The notes below the pieces were generated by a model. It had not been told where the DNA came from, searched no databases, and saw only the letters and a list, made by a program, of their open reading frames with translations. This document shows positions 5,647 through 6,818 of a DNA stretch of 6,818 nucleotides, piece after piece; the first letter of the stretch is position 1; the number at the start of each line of letters is the position of its first letter. The position numbers and the translations under genes were made by a program. The DNA comes from Candidatus Moraniibacteriota bacterium (GTDB lineage Bacteria; Patescibacteriota; Minisyncoccia; Moranbacterales; UBA1568), in NCBI GenBank assembly GCA_030690925.1, contig JAUYFO010000049.1:1-6818 (forward strand), read 5' to 3'.

Positions 5647-6210
5647 TTATTTATCGTTAGGGTCACTTTCGCGGAATGGTAGGCCCAAACCACGGAACAA
5701 TACCTTTCCTTCGGTGTCATTTTTTGAAGTCGTTACCACATTCACCTGAAAACCAAAGATATGCTGCACTTTTTCCGGAACGATTTCAGCAAAAATCGTA
5801 TGATCCTTAATCCCCAGGTTGAGGTTACCACTATGATCCACAGCTGTTTGTGGTACACCCTGAAAGTCACGAACACGAGGCAGAGCAACCATGAATAGAC
5901 GGTCCAGGAAGTCCCACATACGCTTGCCATGAAGTGTGGTCCGAGCCCCAATTTCCAAATCCTCACGAATTTTGAAACCAGCAATAGCTTTGCGCGCTTT
6001 GGTCAGGAGCATTTTCTGGCCAGTAATCTTCTCCAAAGAAGAGATTACTTCATCAACCCGTTTTTGGTCTTTCAAAACCTTACCAATACCAACATTGATC
6101 ACGACTTTAGCGATCTTTGGCAGGGCCATAGGATTCTTGATCCCCAACTCTTTCTGAAGAAGCGGGCGGGCCTTTTCGGTGTAGATTGTCTTCACTGATG
6201 GAGTTTTCAT
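5647..6210 (-). CDS. rplE: 50S ribosomal protein L5 (uL5)
   Basis: This 187-residue protein is uL5, which binds 5S rRNA in the central protuberance and contacts the P-site tRNA and S13. Recognised segments are LPKIAKVVINVGIGK (30-44), the TGQKMLLTKARKAIAGFKIR block (63-82), GKRMWDFLDRLFMVALPRVRDF (95-116), GNLNLGIKDHTIFAEI (128-143) and the C-terminal LGLPFR (175-180). The length is slightly above the common 179-180. The ATG at 6208-6210 gives a normal L5 N-terminus. The frame stays open for 59 further codons upstream, but these overlap rplX out of frame and look nothing like L5. The start is preceded by ATACACT with no Shine-Dalgarno sequence. In E. coli the S8 protein represses this operon at the start of rplE; I cannot see a convincing S8-binding fold in the 16-base gap here. 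Confidence 0.96.
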   Translation of the reverse strand: MKTPSVKTIYTEKARPLLQKELGIKNPMALPKIAKVVINVGIGKVLKDQKRVDEVISSLEKITGQKMLLTKARKAIAGFKIREDLEIGARTTLHGKRMWDFLDRLFMVALPRVRDFQGVPQTAVDHSGNLNLGIKDHTIFAEIVPEKVQHIFGFQVNVVTTSKNDTEGKVLFRGLGLPFRESDPNDK

Positions 6211-6226
6211 AGTGTATTCTTTGAAC

Positions 6227-6532
6227 CTAGAGCGCCTTGCCAGACTGTTTACTGATGCGGAACTTCTCTCCCCCTTCGATTTTATAACCAATCCGGGTTG
6301 GTTTCCCTGTGTGCGGACAGACCAGCATAACGTTTGAGATATGAAGTGATGCTTCTTTGGAAATGATCTCGCCCTTAACCCCATCACGTTTTGGCTTGAT
6401 GTGACGCTTCATGAGATTGAGGCCCTTGACCACCACGCGTTCGGACACGGGCAACACAAAGAGAACTTCGCCCTGCGAACCGCGGTCCTTACCAGTAATA
6501 ATCTGTACTTTGTCACCCTTCTTGATTTTCAT
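6227..6532 (-). CDS. rplX: 50S ribosomal protein L24 (uL24)
   Basis: This 101-residue protein is uL24, an early assembly initiator that binds the 5' end of 23S rRNA near the exit tunnel. An N-terminal KOW motif is clear at about residues 4-30 (KKGDKVQIITGKDRGSQGEV). It is followed by the family's VKGLNLMKRHIKP segment (35-47) and a C-terminal CPHTGKPTRIGYK segment (72-84). The ATG at 6530-6532 was chosen because the protein then begins MKIKKGDKV, the usual L24 start. The same frame is open for 23 more codons upstream, but those overlap rplN and do not resemble L24. There is no Shine-Dalgarno sequence; the bases before the start are CAATACT. Length is normal for the family. The stop is TAG, 16 bases before rplE. 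Confidence 0.96.
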   Translation of the reverse strand: MKIKKGDKVQIITGKDRGSQGEVLFVLPVSERVVVKGLNLMKRHIKPKRDGVKGEIISKEASLHISNVMLVCPHTGKPTRIGYKIEGGEKFRISKQSGKAL

Positions 6533-6551
6533 AGTATTGAAACTGTTTACG

Positions 6552-6818
6552 TTACAGAACTTCCGGGGCAAGTGACACGATCTTGGAAAAGCCCTTCTCA
6601 CGAAGTTCCCGAGCCACAGGGCCGAAAATACGAGTGCCCTTGGGATCTTTCAGGTTGGTATCGAGAATGACGGCAGCGTTCTCATCGAAACGGATGTAGG
6701 AATTGTCTTTGCGCCGATACTCCTTGGCCTGCCGAACAATCACTGCTTTGACCTTCTCGCCCTTTTTCACGATCCCTCGCGGTTCGGCTGACTTCACAGA
6801 AGCCACGATGATATCCCC
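6552..6818 (-). CDS. rplN: 50S ribosomal protein L14 (uL14), N-terminus cut by window edge
   Basis: The 88 visible residues are the C-terminal part of uL14, a protein of the large subunit's subunit interface that contacts 16S rRNA and L19. The reading frame runs open to the window edge, beginning GDIIVASVK, a conserved internal L14 segment. The GTG at 6804-6806 is therefore an internal valine codon, not a start. Conserved landmarks are SYIRFDENA near visible residues 44-52 and the C-terminal blocks GTRIFGPVARELREKGF and KIVSLAPEVL, which end the protein as in nearly all bacteria. Compared with the usual length of about 122 residues, roughly 34 N-terminal residues lie outside the window. The gene ends in TAA, 19 bases before rplX, the standard spc-operon order. 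Identification is secure from the motifs alone. Confidence 0.97.
   Translation of the reverse strand, partial: GDIIVASVKSAEPRGIVKKGEKVKAVIVRQAKEYRRKDNSYIRFDENAAVILDTNLKDPKGTRIFGPVARELREKGFSKIVSLAPEVL

Noticed and set aside
6211..6387. A 59-codon upstream extension of rplE
   Set aside because: It overlaps rplX in another frame and the added residues do not resemble any L5 N-terminus; the ATG at 6208-6210 gives a normal start.
6533..6601. A 23-codon upstream extension of rplX
   Set aside because: It overlaps the rplN 3' end, and L24 proteins normally begin at the MKIKKGDKV-like segment.
6804..6806. GTG as the start of rplN
   Set aside because: The codons before it continue the conserved L14 sequence GDII, so it is an internal valine and the gene is cut by the window edge.
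1..6818. Search for a defence system, mobile element, CRISPR array or other new system
   Set aside because: Every long minus-strand frame is a conserved housekeeping gene in standard order, gaps are short, and there are no inverted-repeat ends, integrase genes or regularly spaced repeats.

Overview
The window is a compact block of translation and secretion genes, all on the minus strand. In transcription order (right to left) it reads rplN (5'-truncated by the window edge), rplX, rplE, rpsN, rpsH, rplF, rplR, rpsE, rplO, secY, adk, map. This is the bacterial spc ribosomal-protein operon followed by its usual SecY / adenylate kinase / methionine aminopeptidase tail. No gene on the plus strand is supported, and there is no mobile element, CRISPR array, RNA gene or phage gene.

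Three traits point to a bacterium of the Patescibacteria/CPR (Parcubacteria-like) radiation. rpmD (L30) is missing between rpsE and rplO, where only 22 bases remain. S14 is the short four-cysteine zinc type. The adenylate kinase LID is a four-cysteine zinc LID. None of these is exclusive to CPR (L30 is absent from several other lineages), so the assignment is an inference of moderate strength. The standard genetic code fits: no coding frame needs a reassigned stop. Eight of the twelve stops are TAG, four are TAA and none is TGA.

Layout: 3056-6818 holds nine ribosomal-protein genes with gaps of 6-34 bases. An 86-base gap (2970-3055) before secY contains a small hairpin and a candidate promoter. 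A 158-base AT-rich, repeat-laden gap (1540-1697) separates secY from adk. adk and map are 2 bases apart and must be translationally linked. After map there is a candidate intrinsic terminator (52-90), and positions 1-51 hold no recognisable gene.

Functionally, the ribosomal proteins build the central protuberance and decoding-side parts of both subunits. SecY forms the membrane channel for exported nascent proteins, Map trims the initiator methionine as chains leave the ribosome, and Adk keeps adenylate nucleotides balanced. The window is mostly conserved housekeeping. I did not find an undescribed system. The points worth a second look are in the gaps (shared short motifs, no Shine-Dalgarno sequences, TAG-heavy stops) and in an altered AMP-site motif of the adenylate kinase.
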